From positions 1 to 64,000 of the forward strand of contig JAFXZY010000001.1 in the NCBI GenBank assembly GCA_017541025.1: DNA of 64,000 nt. Direction: 5' to 3'. Source of the stretch: Bacteroidaceae bacterium. GTDB lineage: Bacteria > Bacteroidota > Bacteroidia > Bacteroidales > Bacteroidaceae. The translations under genes and the position numbers were made by a program. The notes under the pieces were generated by a model, which ran no database searches, was not told the DNA's origin, and saw nothing but the letters and a program-made list of their open reading frames with translations. Of this stretch, positions 24,656-33,644 are shown piece after piece. How positions within the stretch are numbered: the first letter of the stretch is position 1; every line of letters starts with the position of its first letter.

Positions 24656-25309
24656 ATGATGTTCGTACGTTCAGTAGATGTTATTGACCTGATACTAAAG
24701 GGCCTCATGATAGGAATAATAGCAAGTGCTCCGATGGGTCCGATTGGCATTCTGGTTGTGCAGCGTACCTTGAAAAAAGGACGCTGGTATGGTTTCGCAA
24801 CGGGTGTTGGAGCCGCATTGAGTGATATAGTCTATGCTGTTATCACAGGCTTGGGTATGAGTTTGGTGCTGGATTTTATTGAGAAACCTTCTACCTTGCT
24901 GTATCTGCGCCTCGGTGGCAGTATTATGCTATTCTTTTTTGGTCTATGGATGTTCAATTCCAGGCCACCTGCACCACATACACCAAGTGGTAAATTAGGC
25001 TCTTTCACACATAATGGCTTAACGGGTTTTCTGCTGACACTTAGCAATCCCTTGATTGTGTTCCTGTTTATTGCACTCTATGCCCGACTGAATTTTGTGG
25101 TGCCTAATCATTTGTGGGAGCAGACTTTGGGATATGCTGCAATTTTCTGCGGAGCCTTGTTGTGGTGGACATGTCTGACAGGTGCTTTGAAGAGTATGAA
25201 GGCTCGCTTACAAATGGAGACAATACAATTCTTTAACCGTCTCTTGGGTGCTTTGGTGATGGGCGTTTCTGGTATTATGTTTGTTTTGACGCTTATTGAT
25301 AGATTATGA
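24656..25309 (+). CDS. LysE-family amino acid exporter
   Basis: The 217-residue protein has six membrane helices and the LysE/RhtB pattern: an N-terminal helix with IASAPMGPIGILVVQRTLKKG, where GPxG is the typical signature, then a second helix with VGAALSDIVYA. LysE proteins export amino acids or similar solutes. The start at 24656 (MM) is uncertain; 24659 is equally likely. It overlaps the next gene by four bases. Substrate is not predictable from sequence. Confidence 0.85.
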   Translation: MMFVRSVDVIDLILKGLMIGIIASAPMGPIGILVVQRTLKKGRWYGFATGVGAALSDIVYAVITGLGMSLVLDFIEKPSTLLYLRLGGSIMLFFFGLWMFNSRPPAPHTPSGKLGSFTHNGLTGFLLTLSNPLIVFLFIALYARLNFVVPNHLWEQTLGYAAIFCGALLWWTCLTGALKSMKARLQMETIQFFNRLLGALVMGVSGIMFVLTLIDRL

Positions 25310-25833
25310 TAGTAGCTCAGAAACTCAGGAAGCAGAACATCTCGGCCTACATTATATATATGTTTCAGGTAGAGGATATCATCCGCGCCTATGGACTGGA
25401 TGTGGACCGTATCTGCAACGAGTATCTGCCAAGGTTCCAATATACAAAGGAGCAAATTGCCGACCAGCGCGACTGGTATGCAGGTCTTATCAGGATGATG
25501 CAGGAGGAGGGTGTTCAGGAGTGCGGACATGTGCAAGTAGTTAAGAATACCTTAATGCTAATGTTCGACCGCCATCGGGAACTGCTGGCCGACCCCAAGC
25601 AACCCTTCTATAGCGCTGCCTATTACAAGGCATTGCCTTTCATTGTGGAGCTAAGGAGCAAGGGCATGAACAAGGAAAAAAACGAGATAGAAAACTGTGT
25701 GGATGCCCTCTATGGTGCTACTGTGCTGAAGATGCAGGGGCGTGAACTCACCGATGAGACCAAGCAGGCTCTTCAGCCTATCAGTCATCTGCTGGAGATG
25801 CTGAGTAAACTCTATAATGAAGATAAAAATTAA
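25306..25833 (+). CDS. DUF4924 protein
   Basis: The 175-residue cytoplasmic helical protein matches the Bacteroidetes-specific DUF4924 family by its start IVAQKLRKQNISAYIIYMFQVEDIIRA and by DWYAGLIRMMQEEGV in the middle. No enzyme motif is seen and its function is unknown. Its ATG overlaps the stop of the LysE gene (ATGA), so translation is coupled. A direct repeat and a heptamer array (25862-25889) separate it from prfC. Confidence 0.75.
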   Translation: MIVAQKLRKQNISAYIIYMFQVEDIIRAYGLDVDRICNEYLPRFQYTKEQIADQRDWYAGLIRMMQEEGVQECGHVQVVKNTLMLMFDRHRELLADPKQPFYSAAYYKALPFIVELRSKGMNKEKNEIENCVDALYGATVLKMQGRELTDETKQALQPISHLLEMLSKLYNEDKN

Positions 25834-25861
25834 AAGAGAAAAGATAAAAATTAAAGGATAA

Positions 25862-25889
25862 CTGTCAACTATCAACTGTCAACTATCAA
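25862..25889. repeat. Heptamer array CTGTCAA/CTATCAA before prfC
   Basis: Four alternating heptamers (CTGTCAA, CTATCAA, CTGTCAA, CTATCAA) lie 9 bases before the prfC start. A 13-bp direct repeat (GATAAAAATTAAA) precedes it at about 25823 and 25844. Confidence 0.65.
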
Positions 25890-25897
25890 CTAGATAA

Positions 25898-27499
25898 ATG
25901 AACGCAGAAATAGAAAGAAGAAGAACGTTTGCCATTATCTCGCATCCTGATGCGGGTAAGACTACACTAACGGAGAAACTGCTACTCTTTGGAGGACAGA
26001 TTCAGGTGGCAGGCGCTGTAAAAAGCAATAAGATTAAGAAAACAGCTACTAGCGACTGGATGGAGATAGAGAAACAACGTGGTATCTCTGTAACAACCAG
26101 CGTGATGGAGTTTGACTACGAAGGATATAAGGTAAATATCCTTGATACGCCTGGTCACCAGGACTTTGCCGAAGATACGTTTCGTACGCTGACAGCTGTA
26201 GATAGTGCCATCATAGTAGTAGATGGAGCCAAGGGCGTTGAGGCCCAGACGCGTAAGTTGATGACGGTTTGCCGTATGCGCAAGACACCCGTTATCATCT
26301 TTGTGAACAAGATGGATCGTGAAGGAAAAGATCCCTTCGACTTGCTGGATGAATTAGAAGAGGAACTGAAGATTAAGGTCCGTCCATTGAGCTGGCCCAT
26401 CAATCAGGGCATGCGTTTCAAGGGTGTTTATAATATATATGAACAGAATCTTAACCTGTTCCGTCCAGACAAGCAGAAGGTTACAGAAAAAATCAGTGTT
26501 GAGCTTAATTCCGTTGAGCTCGACGAAAACGTGGGTGAAGAGGATGCAGCTAAGTTGCGTGAGGACTTAGAGATGATAGAGGGCGTATATCCAACAATAG
26601 AGGAGGTGATTGGAACTAATGAAGAAGGAACATCGGCTTATCTGGACGCTGAGGTGGCTCCCGTATTCTTTGGCTCTGCCCTAAATAACTTTGGTGTTCA
26701 GGAGTTGCTGGATTGTTTTGTGAAGATAGCTCCTTGTCCACGTCCCACTACAGCTGAGGAGCGCGAGGTAAGGCCAGAGGAAGATAAGTTCACAGGTTTT
26801 ATTTTTAAGATAACAGCCAACATCGACCCCAACCATCGCAGTTGTATTGCTTTCTGCAAGGTTTGTTCCGGTAAGTTTGTCCGTAATGCGCCTTATTTGC
26901 ATGTTCGTAACGGAAAGACGGTACGTTTCAGTAGTCCTACCCAGTTTATGGCTCAACGCAAGGAAACCATTGATGAGGCTTGGCCTGGAGATATTGTTGG
27001 TTTGCCTGACAATGGCATCTTTAAGATTGGAGATACACTGACAGAGGGAGAACTATTGCATTTCCGCGGACTGCCTTCTTTCTCGCCTGAGATGTTTAAA
27101 TACATTGAGAATGCTGACCCCATGAAGACCAAACAGTTGGAGAAGGGTATCAGTCAGCTAATGGATGAGGGTGTGGCCCAGCTTTTTGTCAACCAGTTTA
27201 ACAATCGCAAGATTATTGGTACCGTTGGTCAGTTGCAGTTCGAGGTTATCCAATACCGACTGGAGAATGAGTATAATGCCAAGTGCCGTTGGGAACCAGT
27301 AAGCCTGTATAAGGCTTGTTGGATAGAGTGTCAACCAGGTTATGAGGCAGAACTGGAGCAGTTCAAAAAGCGCAAGTACCAGTATCTGGCTAAAGACCGC
27401 GAGGATAGGGATGTGTTTCTTGCCGACAGCGGGTATGTGCTCAGTATGGCTCAGCAAGACTTTGAACATATAAAGTTCCATTTTACCAGCGAGTTTTAA
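25898..27499 (+). CDS. prfC: Peptide chain release factor 3
   Basis: The 533-residue GTPase has G1 in [19 protein letters not shown], switch II in [20 protein letters not shown] for guanine recognition ([10 protein letters not shown]) and an RF3-type C-terminal domain ending in the [15 protein letters not shown] segment. The [29 protein letters not shown] loop is typical of RF3. RF3 recycles RF1 and RF2 after termination. Length is normal. It is separated from the DUF4924 gene by a repeat tract and from the downstream tsaC by another (27503-27542). No independent promoter is apparent. Confidence 0.96.
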   Translation: MNAEIERRRTFAIISHPDAGKTTLTEKLLLFGGQIQVAGAVKSNKIKKTATSDWMEIEKQRGISVTTSVMEFDYEGYKVNILDTPGHQDFAEDTFRTLTAVDSAIIVVDGAKGVEAQTRKLMTVCRMRKTPVIIFVNKMDREGKDPFDLLDELEEELKIKVRPLSWPINQGMRFKGVYNIYEQNLNLFRPDKQKVTEKISVELNSVELDENVGEEDAAKLREDLEMIEGVYPTIEEVIGTNEEGTSAYLDAEVAPVFFGSALNNFGVQELLDCFVKIAPCPRPTTAEEREVRPEEDKFTGFIFKITANIDPNHRSCIAFCKVCSGKFVRNAPYLHVRNGKTVRFSSPTQFMAQRKETIDEAWPGDIVGLPDNGIFKIGDTLTEGELLHFRGLPSFSPEMFKYIENADPMKTKQLEKGISQLMDEGVAQLFVNQFNNRKIIGTVGQLQFEVIQYRLENEYNAKCRWEPVSLYKACWIECQPGYEAELEQFKKRKYQYLAKDREDRDVFLADSGYVLSMAQQDFEHIKFHFTSEF

Positions 27500-27502
27500 T
27501 AA

Positions 27503-27542
27503 GGTTAAAATGTTAAAGGGTTAAAATGTTAAAAAGTTAAAG
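27503..27542. repeat. Octamer array NGTTAAAR between prfC and tsaC
   Basis: Five tandem octamers (GGTTAAAA, TGTTAAAG, GGTTAAAA, TGTTAAAA, AGTTAAAG) fill most of the 65-base gap before tsaC. Confidence 0.65.
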
Positions 27543-27564
27543 GGTGACTTGAAGGAACCAAGAT

Positions 27565-28134
27565 ATGAATTGCGAATTAGATATAAAGAATGCTGTAGAG
27601 GTACTGCGTAAGGGCGGTGTTATCCTCTATCCCACAGACACTATCTGGGGTATAGGGTGTGATGCTACAAATGCTGATGCAGTACGCCGTGTGTACGAGA
27701 TAAAGAAACGCGAGGACAGCAAGGCGCTTATTTGTCTGGTAGATAGTGCCGACCGTATGCAACGCTATTTCCGCAACGTACCTGACGTAGCTTGGGACTT
27801 GGTAGATTATGCCACCAAACCTTTGACGCTGATTCTGGATGACGCCGTAAACATTGCTCCCAACCTTTTGGCTGAAGATGGAAGTTTAGGCATCAGGGTA
27901 ACGCATGAAGAGTTCAGCAGACAGATGTGTTACAGGTTCCAGAAGGCAATTGTCAGTACCAGTGCCAATATCAGTGGTGAGCCTTCGCCCCAGAACTTCT
28001 ATGATATTTCTGAAGAGATAAAGAGTCAGGTGGATTATATTGTCAACTTCCGACGAGGAGAAAAGTCTAAGGCCCAACCCAGTCAGATTATTAAGTTGAC
28101 AAAGGACGGAGAGGTGAAGATCATTAGAGGATAA
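27565..28134 (+). CDS. tsaC: L-threonylcarbamoyladenylate synthase (Sua5/YrdC family)
   Basis: The 189-residue protein has the YrdC fold with LRKGGVILYPTDTIWGIGCDA, the KxR-like motif EIKKREDSKALICLV and a STSANISGEPSP segment. It makes threonylcarbamoyl-AMP for t6A modification of tRNA. It is the short single-domain form without the C-terminal Sua5 domain. It is followed by a ClC gene after two bases. Confidence 0.94.
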   Translation: MNCELDIKNAVEVLRKGGVILYPTDTIWGIGCDATNADAVRRVYEIKKREDSKALICLVDSADRMQRYFRNVPDVAWDLVDYATKPLTLILDDAVNIAPNLLAEDGSLGIRVTHEEFSRQMCYRFQKAIVSTSANISGEPSPQNFYDISEEIKSQVDYIVNFRRGEKSKAQPSQIIKLTKDGEVKIIRG

Positions 28135-28136
28135 GG

Positions 28137-29927
28137 ATGAGAAAGAGAGGCAGGAATATACTGGCCTATGTGCTACGTTGGCGTCGCAGACACTTGAACG
28201 ACAATCAGTTTGTACTTGTTGTCAGTTTTTTTGTCGGCATCTTTACTGCTTGTGCGGGATTGCTGCTAAAGTGGCTGATTAGTCAGATTGAACACCTTCT
28301 GACTCAGAGTTTTGTGGAATCAACAGCCAACTGGCTATATCTTGTATATCCTGTTCTTGGTATCTGGCTTACCATGCTCTTTATCCGTTATGTGGTGCGT
28401 GATGATATCAGTCATGGAGTTACCAAGATTCTTTTTGCTCTTGCCAGAAAGCAGAGTCAGATAAAGCCTCATAACACATGGACGTCAGTTGTGGCCAGTG
28501 CCATAACCATCGGCTTTGGAGGTAGTGTGGGAGCAGAGGCCCCTATTGTGTTGACGGGTAGTGCCATAGGTAGTACCTTTGGCCAGATATTTAGGTTGAG
28601 TAGTAAGCAGATGATGTTGCTAGTAGGATGTGGTGCTGCAGGTGCTGTGGCAGGTATCTTTAAGGCGCCTATAGCGGGACTTGTATTTGTGCTGGAGGTA
28701 CTGATGATAGACCTTACCATGACCAGTCTTCTGCCGTTGCTGGTAAGTTGTGTCACAGCAGCAGCTTTAACTTTTGCAGTTTCAGGTATTAATCCTATTT
28801 TCGAGTTTCATCTTCAGGATGCTTTTACGGTAGAAAGACTTCCTGCATATCTGGCTTTAGGCGGAGTCTGCGGCTTGGTTGCACTGTACTTCACCAGAAC
28901 CATGAATATGCTGGAAGGCATTTTCAGAAAGCTCCAGGGACGGTATAAGAAGTTTGTTTTTGGAGCCATAATGCTGAGTTTGCTCATTTACCTGTTCCCC
29001 TCGCTTTATGGCGAAGGTTATGATTTAATTACGTTATTGCTGAATGGCACAGGAGAAGCTGATTGGAATACGGCTATGGACCGCTCTCTATTCTATGGCA
29101 GTAACCATCTGTTGGTTTACCTGTTCCTGATAATTATCTTTAAGGTATTTGCCTCTACAGCTACCAATGGAGGTGGTGGTTGTGGTGGCATCTTTGCTCC
29201 CAGTCTGTTCTTGGGGTGTATATGTGGTTTTATCTTCTGTCGTTTGTGGAATATATATGACTTGTTGGGTTTCCAGATTCCAGAACGTAACTTTGCCATG
29301 TTGGGAATGTGTGGCCTCATGAGTGGTGTTATGCATGCTCCACTTACAGGTATCTTCCTAATTGCTGAGCTGACGGGGGGCTATCAGCTTTTCATGCCAC
29401 TGATGGTGGTTTCGGTTATGGCATATATGACCATAAAGGCATTCGAACCTCATAGTATTTATACTATGCGTTTGGCTCAACGTGGTGAGTTGCTTACCCA
29501 TCATACAGACAAATCTATCCTCACCCTTATGAGTATGGATAGTGTGATTCAGCATTATGACCAAGTGCTGTATCCAGATATGACGTTGGGTGATGTGGCC
29601 GTTCAGGTTAGCAACAGCAAAAATCATGTTTTCCCTGTAGTAAATAAGCAGATGCAGTTTGTGGCGGCTGTGTATCTGGATGATATCCGTCATCTTATCT
29701 TCCGTTCTGAGTTATACAGACAGTTTACTGTTGCTCAGTTGATGAAGCAACCCGAGGGAATCCTTACGGTTAACGACTCTATGGATGTAGTGGTAGCAAC
29801 GTTCGACAGAACGCACGCCTGGACGCTGCCCGTTGTAGATGACGAGGGAGTATTCGTTGGTTTTATCCGTAAAAGTGCCGTCCTTACTGTTTACAGGCAG
29901 ATGTTAGCGGACCTTTCTACAGATTAA
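28137..29927 (+). CDS. ClC-type chloride channel/transporter with CBS domains
   Basis: The 596-residue protein has the ClC core of about ten membrane helices up to residue 430 and two CBS-like domains at the C terminus. The GSVGAEAPIV segment contains the gating glutamate, and GGGCGGIFAPSLFLG is the later conserved loop. A Glu in the gating position supports proton-coupled Cl- exchange or a gated channel. The C-terminal region VIQHYDQVLYPDMTLGDVAVQVSNSK-NHVFPVV fits CBS pair architecture. It is translated just after tsaC and its end overlaps the convergent comEC-like gene by 11 bases. Confidence 0.9.
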   Translation: MRKRGRNILAYVLRWRRRHLNDNQFVLVVSFFVGIFTACAGLLLKWLISQIEHLLTQSFVESTANWLYLVYPVLGIWLTMLFIRYVVRDDISHGVTKILFALARKQSQIKPHNTWTSVVASAITIGFGGSVGAEAPIVLTGSAIGSTFGQIFRLSSKQMMLLVGCGAAGAVAGIFKAPIAGLVFVLEVLMIDLTMTSLLPLLVSCVTAAALTFAVSGINPIFEFHLQDAFTVERLPAYLALGGVCGLVALYFTRTMNMLEGIFRKLQGRYKKFVFGAIMLSLLIYLFPSLYGEGYDLITLLLNGTGEADWNTAMDRSLFYGSNHLLVYLFLIIIFKVFASTATNGGGGCGGIFAPSLFLGCICGFIFCRLWNIYDLLGFQIPERNFAMLGMCGLMSGVMHAPLTGIFLIAELTGGYQLFMPLMVVSVMAYMTIKAFEPHSIYTMRLAQRGELLTHHTDKSILTLMSMDSVIQHYDQVLYPDMTLGDVAVQVSNSKNHVFPVVNKQMQFVAAVYLDDIRHLIFRSELYRQFTVAQLMKQPEGILTVNDSMDVVVATFDRTHAWTLPVVDDEGVFVGFIRKSAVLTVYRQMLADLSTD

Positions 29928-31065
29928 AATCCTCACGACTCCATTGGATATGGCTTTTTGCTATTATGCACAGCAATAGCAGATATACCAGCAAAACTTG
30001 CCACCAGCTAGGGTAAAGATCTGTTATGGTGGTATACGGAATACTTGCCAAAGACTCTATAATCCGGTCTTGTATCTTTATGGCGATGGTTAGCAACCAT
30101 GCAATACATTTTATAGGGATAAGCAATGTGAGTAGTCCCAGATAGATGATAATGGTGGTGAGAGGAATCAGTATAACGCTGACAATGGCACCTGTTAGGG
30201 GCAGCGTGTGAAAATAGTAGATGCTTAGTGGTGCTGTTCCTAACTGGGCAACGACAGATAACATTAACGTGTCCGTTATGACATTGCGCAGTCTTATTAT
30301 CTCTCTTAAGGGCTGATATAAAACAATAATGAAGAACACAGCCAGAAAGGAAAGTTGAAAGCTTATTCCGAAGAGGGCGCTGGGCTTAAATAGTAATATC
30401 GTCAGAGCGCTCAATGCCAGAATGTGTAATGGGGGCGTGTCGTTTTGTGCAAAGGTGGCAATGGTAGCTAAGGAGAACATAATGCTGGCTCTTACTAATG
30501 ATATGGGCATTCCTGCAATGAAAGCATAGCCCCAGATGGTAAGAAGTATGGGCGGTAGCCAAAACCACTTCCATTCGCTGAATCGGATACGTCTGATAAA
30601 GAGCATGTACAGGATTCCGTATATAATGCCCAAATGCATACCGCTTAAGGCTAAGAGATGCGATGCACCCACTTGGGCGTATTTCTTTCGTGTTTCTTTG
30701 GCCAATCCTGATTTTTGTCCCAAAAGTAAAGCCGAACTGATAGATAAAGATTCTTCGTCAAGACCTGCATCACGCAACCGTTCCGTCATCGCTTCCTGCT
30801 GTTGTCGAGCCTTTAGGCATACAACCTTATAAAGCTGGTTCTCGGATGGCATCTCCTTCTCCATTCCTATGCGTGCCATTCCCAGCGTTATCCAGAAGGC
30901 AAAGAGCAGGGCATCTGCCACAAATGTTTTCTTCCTTAGCAGCATACCCGCTACCAGTATGGCAACGGAAGCGTATAAAAAGAAAATGCTGGAGAGCAAA
31001 TTCCCCAGCAGTATACCTGTTATATATAAGGGCGTTACCCAAAGAAGGGGCTGTCTTATTATCAT
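29917..31065 (-). CDS. Compact ComEC/Rec2-family DNA-uptake channel core
   Basis: The 382-residue membrane protein carries the Competence domain with HLLALSGMHLGIIYGILY and SFQLSFLAVFFIIVLYQPL. It is much shorter than usual ComEC (about 700 residues): the OB-fold/DUF4131 region is reduced to a short segment between the first helices and residue about 100, and the C-terminal metallo-beta-lactamase domain is missing. It overlaps the Rpe gene by four bases. It may be a reduced channel in DNA uptake or an inactive remnant; the unbroken frame and clean helices favour a functional protein. Confidence 0.82.
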   Translation of the reverse strand: MIIRQPLLWVTPLYITGILLGNLLSSIFFLYASVAILVAGMLLRKKTFVADALLFAFWITLGMARIGMEKEMPSENQLYKVVCLKARQQQEAMTERLRDAGLDEESLSISSALLLGQKSGLAKETRKKYAQVGASHLLALSGMHLGIIYGILYMLFIRRIRFSEWKWFWLPPILLTIWGYAFIAGMPISLVRASIMFSLATIATFAQNDTPPLHILALSALTILLFKPSALFGISFQLSFLAVFFIIVLYQPLREIIRLRNVITDTLMLSVVAQLGTAPLSIYYFHTLPLTGAIVSVILIPLTTIIIYLGLLTLLIPIKCIAWLLTIAIKIQDRIIESLASIPYTTITDLYPSWWQVLLVYLLLLCIIAKSHIQWSREDFNL

Positions 31066-31706
31066 AAAGCGCTTAGTTGAGCACAGGCATCGGATGGATT
31101 GGGAGCCTTGAAGATGAAGTTCCCAGCTACCAGCACGTCTGCACCTGCTTCTTTCAGCAATTTCCCGGTTTCTTTGTTCACGCCGCCGTCAATCTCTATA
31201 AGAGCATTGCTGCCTGTTTGGTCTATCAGTTTACGTAACTCCTTTACTTTCTCTGTAGTGTGAGGGATAAACTTCTGACCGCCAAAGCCAGGATTAACGC
31301 TCATCAGCAGTACCAGATCCACATCTTTTATGATATCCTGCAACACACCTACAGGTGTGGCAGGGTTCAGCGTAACACCAGCTTTCATGCCAGCCTCATG
31401 AATCTGACCAATCACACGATGCAGATGAGGGCAGGCCTCATAGTGTACGTTCATAAGGTAAGCACCCAAATCTTTCACCTCCTGCACAAACTTCTCGGGT
31501 TGTACAATCATCAGGTGAACATCAAGCGGTTTCTCGCACAATCTTGCCACATGTTTTAGGACAGGAAAACCAAATGATATGTTGGGAACGAAAACGCCAT
31601 CCATAATATCAAGGTGCAACCAGTCGGCTGTACTTTGGTTGAACCATTCCATTTCGCTCTTCAGGTCGGAAAAGTTGGCCGACAATAGCGAGGGTGACAC
31701 TATCAT
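31062..31706 (-). CDS. rpe: Ribulose-phosphate 3-epimerase
   Basis: The 214-residue TIM barrel has the complete family pattern: SPSLLSANFSDL at the start, LHLDIMDGVFVPNISFG with metal-binding His and Asp, HLMIVQPEKFV, MSVNPGFGGQKF with the Gly-rich phosphate loop and EIDGGVNKETG. It interconverts ribulose-5-phosphate and xylulose-5-phosphate in the pentose-phosphate pathway. It overlaps comEC by four bases and is preceded by a 38-codon ORF that ends one base before its start. Confidence 0.97.
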   Translation of the reverse strand: MIVSPSLLSANFSDLKSEMEWFNQSTADWLHLDIMDGVFVPNISFGFPVLKHVARLCEKPLDVHLMIVQPEKFVQEVKDLGAYLMNVHYEACPHLHRVIGQIHEAGMKAGVTLNPATPVGVLQDIIKDVDLVLLMSVNPGFGGQKFIPHTTEKVKELRKLIDQTGSNALIEIDGGVNKETGKLLKEAGADVLVAGNFIFKAPNPSDACAQLSAL

Positions 31707-31707
31707 G

Positions 31708-31824
31708 TCAGCAGAACTTTATGCTTGTTGTAAACTGGGGGCGATATGTTCGCGCAAATTGGCGTATACGTGCCAAAACGGCAACGCTGGGCTGAATGTA
31801 GGGTAGAGGTAAAACTTGTTCCAT
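31708..31824 (-). CDS. Possible 38-aa small protein or leader peptide upstream of rpe
   Basis: A short frame starts with ATG at 31824, ends with TGA at 31708 and is followed one base later by the rpe ATG. The peptide begins MEQVLPLPYIQPSVAVLARI and continues with basic residues (RQFARTYRPQF). It could form an amphipathic helix. Close coupling to rpe and a hairpin upstream (31830-31884) make it a candidate leader or small protein. Conservation is not tested, so confidence is modest. Confidence 0.45.
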   Translation of the reverse strand: MEQVLPLPYIQPSVAVLARIRQFARTYRPQFTTSIKFC

Positions 31825-31829
31825 AGGCA

Positions 31830-31884
31830 CGATTCGGTATTATTTATTTGCTTACTGTCTTTACAAATAAAACGTACCGAATCG
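31830..31884 (-). other. Long imperfect hairpin between the ECF sigma gene and the rpe leader
   Basis: A perfect 10-bp outer stem (CGATTCGGTA with TACCGAATCG) and an inner AT-rich 8-bp stem surround a 13-base loop. No T-run follows on the minus strand, so it is not a classic terminator; it lies just upstream of the 38-codon ORF. Confidence 0.6.
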
Positions 31885-31912
31885 GCAAAATATTGTGTAA
31901 AAAGTGAAAATT

Positions 31913-32503
31913 TTATCCTACCAGTGCAATATTATGCTTCAGTACCAGTTTCCTGAGATTAATGAGTGCATATCTCATACGGCCCAATGACGTATTGATG
32001 CTAACGCCTGTTTTCTCTGCAATCTCCTTAAAGCTCAGGTCTTCATAAAAGCGTAGAAGAACAACCTCACGTTGAACATCAGGCAAGTAGTCCAGCAACT
32101 TCCGTAACTGGTCGGCTTTTTGCTGTTCAATGATGTTTGTTTCTATTCCACCTTCACTCAGACGAATGTCGTTAAGAATGATAGGGGAGAATTTCTCTTG
32201 GGTAACCAGCATTCCAGATTCCGTTTCACGTGTAGAATCAATTATCAGATTGTGTGCTATGCGAATAAGCCAGGCACTGAATTTTCCTGTTGTCTGATAT
32301 TTATGACTACGTATGGCCATAATGGCACGAGTAAAGGTCTCTTGGAAGATATCATCAGCCACACCCTCTTCTTTTACAAGGAAGAGAATATAGGAATATA
32401 CATAACTTTGATGACGCTGTAACAACTCGTCAAAAGCATTATCATTACCATTCTCATACAATTCTACCAACTCATAGTCGGTACTTGTACTCAGATTCTT
32501 CAT
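31913..32503 (-). CDS. ECF-type RNA polymerase sigma factor
   Basis: The 196-residue protein has region 2 (AFDELLQRHQSYVYSYILFLV, DIFQETFTRAI) and region 4 (YLPDVQREVVLLRFYEDLSFKEIAEKTGVS) of group 4 sigma factors. The spacer between them is about 70 residues and contains no extra domain. The C terminus is short. No anti-sigma gene is next to it: upstream is fmt and downstream is the rpe leader. Its regulon cannot be named from the sequence. Confidence 0.92.
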   Translation of the reverse strand: MKNLSTSTDYELVELYENGNDNAFDELLQRHQSYVYSYILFLVKEEGVADDIFQETFTRAIMAIRSHKYQTTGKFSAWLIRIAHNLIIDSTRETESGMLVTQEKFSPIILNDIRLSEGGIETNIIEQQKADQLRKLLDYLPDVQREVVLLRFYEDLSFKEIAEKTGVSINTSLGRMRYALINLRKLVLKHNIALVG

Positions 32504-32637
32504 TACGCTTGTTTTAAATGTTTCGGTGTAATGTTTTCTCTATAGGCAATGATGTTTAAAATAGTTTTTTTACGAGTTTACTTGTGCAAAGGAAACACTT
32601 TTTAAGCAATCTTCCAAATTTTATGTCATTTTTTTTG

Positions 32638-33597
32638 TTATAATGTCCATCCTTCAGTATGTGCACCACGCAGAAAGTCCTCAATTTGCATACGTTTTTT
32701 GCCGGAAATCTGCACTTCTGTCAGATAAAGGTACCCATCGGGCAAAGCTACGCGCAGGTATGTTTTGCCGTCTGTCTGGAGGTTGGGGGCTTTAACATTT
32801 GTCAATGCTGTTTCTTTCCTAGTCTTGAAGATTTTCATCACCAATTCTTTCCCATCCTGAGTATGTAGTGTTGTCCAGGCAGCAGGGTAGGGGCTCAGAC
32901 CTCTTACAAAGTTGTATGCTTTCTGGGTGCTTGTCCACTTTATCTCACAGGTTTCCTTGAAGATTTTGGGTGCAGGGCGGAGCGGCTCATCTGTCATAAA
33001 CTGTTCCTGGTCAATAGCCTCAGCTTTACCTTCAGCTATCAGGTCTACAGTCTTCTGTACCAGGTCGGCCCCTTGCATCATCATGCGGTCGTGTATGACC
33101 TCCAGGCAATCCTCTTCTCCTATGGGGATACGTTCCTGGAGGATAATACGGCCTGTATCTATGTTCTCGTCCAGAAAGAATGTAGTGATACCCGTCTCCT
33201 TGTCACCATTGATGATAGCCCAGTTAATGGGAGCAGCACCTCGATATTGTGGTAGCAGAGCTGCATGCAGGTTAAAGGTACCTAAGCGAGGCATTCCCCA
33301 AACCACTTGAGGCAGCATCCTGAAAGCAACTACAATCTGTAGGTCAGCCTTAAGATTGTGCAACGCCGACAGGAATTCTTCGTCTTTCAGTTTCTCTGGT
33401 TGAAGCACGGGAATATTATGGGTGGCGGCATATTGTTTTACGGGGCTTGACTGCAGGACATCATGATGTCTTCCAATGGCTTTGTCAGGCATCGTAACAA
33501 CCCCCACCACATTATACCCGTTATCTACCAGTTTGGCTAATGAGGGGACAGCAAAGTCTGGTGTCCCCATAAATACGATTCTTATGTCTTTTTTCAT
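32638..33597 (-). CDS. fmt: Methionyl-tRNA formyltransferase
   Basis: The 319-residue protein has the formyltransferase core: RIVFMGTPDFAVPSLAK, RMLPQVVWGMPRLGTFNLHAALLPQYRGAAPINWAI with the catalytic Asn-His, TGITTFFLDENIDTG with the catalytic Asp, and a C-terminal OB domain. It formylates initiator Met-tRNA. Length is normal. It lies 47 bases downstream of the NRPS gene on the same strand and may be transcribed with it; the link is positional. Confidence 0.97.
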   Translation of the reverse strand: MKKDIRIVFMGTPDFAVPSLAKLVDNGYNVVGVVTMPDKAIGRHHDVLQSSPVKQYAATHNIPVLQPEKLKDEEFLSALHNLKADLQIVVAFRMLPQVVWGMPRLGTFNLHAALLPQYRGAAPINWAIINGDKETGITTFFLDENIDTGRIILQERIPIGEEDCLEVIHDRMMMQGADLVQKTVDLIAEGKAEAIDQEQFMTDEPLRPAPKIFKETCEIKWTSTQKAYNFVRGLSPYPAAWTTLHTQDGKELVMKIFKTRKETALTNVKAPNLQTDGKTYLRVALPDGYLYLTEVQISGKKRMQIEDFLRGAHTEGWTL

Positions 33598-33644
33598 CCA
33601 ATTCTTGGTTCTCGAACGCGAATAATAATTTCAAGATTTACGAG

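Noticed and set aside
23314-27542. Heptamer arrays as a CRISPR array
   Set aside because: Units are 7-8 bases with no unique spacers and no cas genes nearby.
31830-31884. Hairpin as a rho-independent terminator for the sigma gene
   Set aside because: No T-run follows on the minus strand; reported as an unexplained hairpin.
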